DNA of 64,000 nucleotides. It comes from Paragorgia papillata (taxonomy: Eukaryota > Cnidaria > Anthozoa > Scleralcyonacea > Coralliidae). How positions within the stretch are numbered: position 1 is the stretch's first letter; each line of letters opens with the position of its first letter. This document shows positions 63,191 to 64,000 of the stretch, one piece after another. The notes beneath the pieces are model-generated. The model did not search any database. It had not been told where the DNA came from and saw only the letters and a list, made by a program, of their open reading frames with translations. The stretch covers positions 1,968,501 through 2,032,500 of the forward strand of contig JAWNZC010000353.1 in the NCBI GenBank assembly GCA_035771165.1. The letters run 5' to 3'. The translations under genes and the position numbers were made by a program.

Positions 63191-64000
63191 TGTTTTATTA
63201 TATAGCCAAGCACTGTCGGTAAGAGACAAAATTACAGCGAAATGTTTGAAACAACAAACTTCCGGCATAGACAACAGGCAACTGATACTTCCGCCATGCG
63301 TAATGATGCATTCACATAGGGTTTCTCGCTGAGCTGTTCGGTAAACATCTTCGAAATGTTGTATAAATGTTGCTCGAGAGGCAAAAAATGTGTTTAGCAG
63401 ATCAACAAAAAAGATTAAAAGGTACCTTCATGAAGTCAAAAGGTGGGTAAGTTGTTTATATTAACGTTGCTGTCGTGAAAAAGGTTTTGATTTCATGCAA
63501 AAATGAAACTGAAACACCTTCGGCAGTGAAACTAAGTTACTTAGTTCCTTGTTTTTGAAAAAGAACATGCTTTTTACTACTCCAAATGCTTATCTAAATA
63601 AAAAAAGTCTCTTTACTGGTGATCTCCTACGAAATGTGTGTTGTAAGCTTGATTTTAACCGTGAGTTTCCTTGTTTGGCAACAAATTAATGTCAACCCGC
63701 TAATTTAGTCGTGTTTCTGAAGTAAAAAGACGTAATTTTTAGGTGAATTTTACCATTTGACATGCTAAATTGTGTATTTGTTAATGTATTTTTACACAAT
63801 GTTGTTTTTTTATACATTAATTGGTTTGAGGGTGTTGATGTTTTTCTGTATAAAAATCCGTCAATTTCAACTCTTTTCGGCAGTTTAAAAAAACATGCCG
63901 CCATCTTGTTTTTCCTCTACTAGCAGGATATGAGCTGATAGCCTAGTAGTAGGGAACCAATCAGATTACGCAAAAGTTCATATCCGATAGCATGCTATAT
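63191..64000. other. no gene recognised
   Basis: AT-rich sequence. The last 100 bases carry short inverted words (GGATATGAGCTGATAG ... TTCATATCCGATAGC) that could be the end of another element cut by the window edge. Confidence 0.4.

Noticed and set aside
1..64000. tRNA, rRNA and snRNA genes
   Set aside because: No A/B-box pair with a cloverleaf, no rRNA signature and no Sm-type motif with a promoter was recognised by eye; a covariance scan would be decisive.

Overview
This is an AT-rich animal nuclear DNA window with spliced exon fragments, GT-AG junctions and no bacterial-style operons. The gene content suggests an early-branching metazoan, most likely an anthozoan cnidarian: single-exon SRCR modules, a BEN-domain protein, a protein resembling the P2X7 cytoplasmic (ballast) domain, a KIAA1958/ZMYM-like exon, and a small repeat with the core TAAAATCGTCTGGCGTTAG that I associate from memory with anthozoan genomes. 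The taxon is an inference, not a demonstration.

Most of the window is nested mobile DNA. 1-24 kb holds dispersed repeats, Tc1-type and palindromic MITEs, a decayed Tc1 transposase (about 16.3-16.9 kb), fragments of a non-LTR retrotransposon (14.4-15.5, 18.2-18.6, 19.8-21.3 kb) and an 1,121-bp hAT-like element (20065-21185) with an exact 8-bp target duplication. 24.2-26.4 kb is a TTAA-flanked terminal-inverted-repeat element enclosing a KIAA1958-like exon, with a second TTAA MITE stacked on its edge. 27.6-31.6 kb is a TTAA-type, probably Kolobok-like element with a P2X7-like gene (+) facing a THAP-domain gene (-). 31.9-35.1 kb is a 3.2-kb inverted-repeat element inserted into an SRCR exon, and it carries an orphan ORF. 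37.85-41.4 kb is a fairly complete, GC-richer LINE on the minus strand.

41389-55106 is a head-to-tail tandem duplication of a 6.85-kb unit. The two copies differ by roughly eight substitutions and seven indels that I could find. Each copy holds one SRCR exon (-), a CpG-rich 14-bp minisatellite, a decayed conserved pseudogene, a Penelope-like fragment with a hammerhead-like core, a palindromic TTAA MITE, three exons of an unrecognised gene (+) and a 33-bp satellite.

55.5-64 kb is the most gene-like part. A BEN-domain gene (+) has a 0.55-kb inverted duplication just upstream of it, and an 11-bp palindromic minisatellite lies downstream. Beyond that are minus-strand exon fragments. No tRNA, rRNA or CRISPR was seen. 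The unifying theme is TTAA-targeting transposition: a candidate autonomous element sits among at least six types of TTAA-flanked non-autonomous elements, and two insertions can be checked against empty paralogous sites in this same window.
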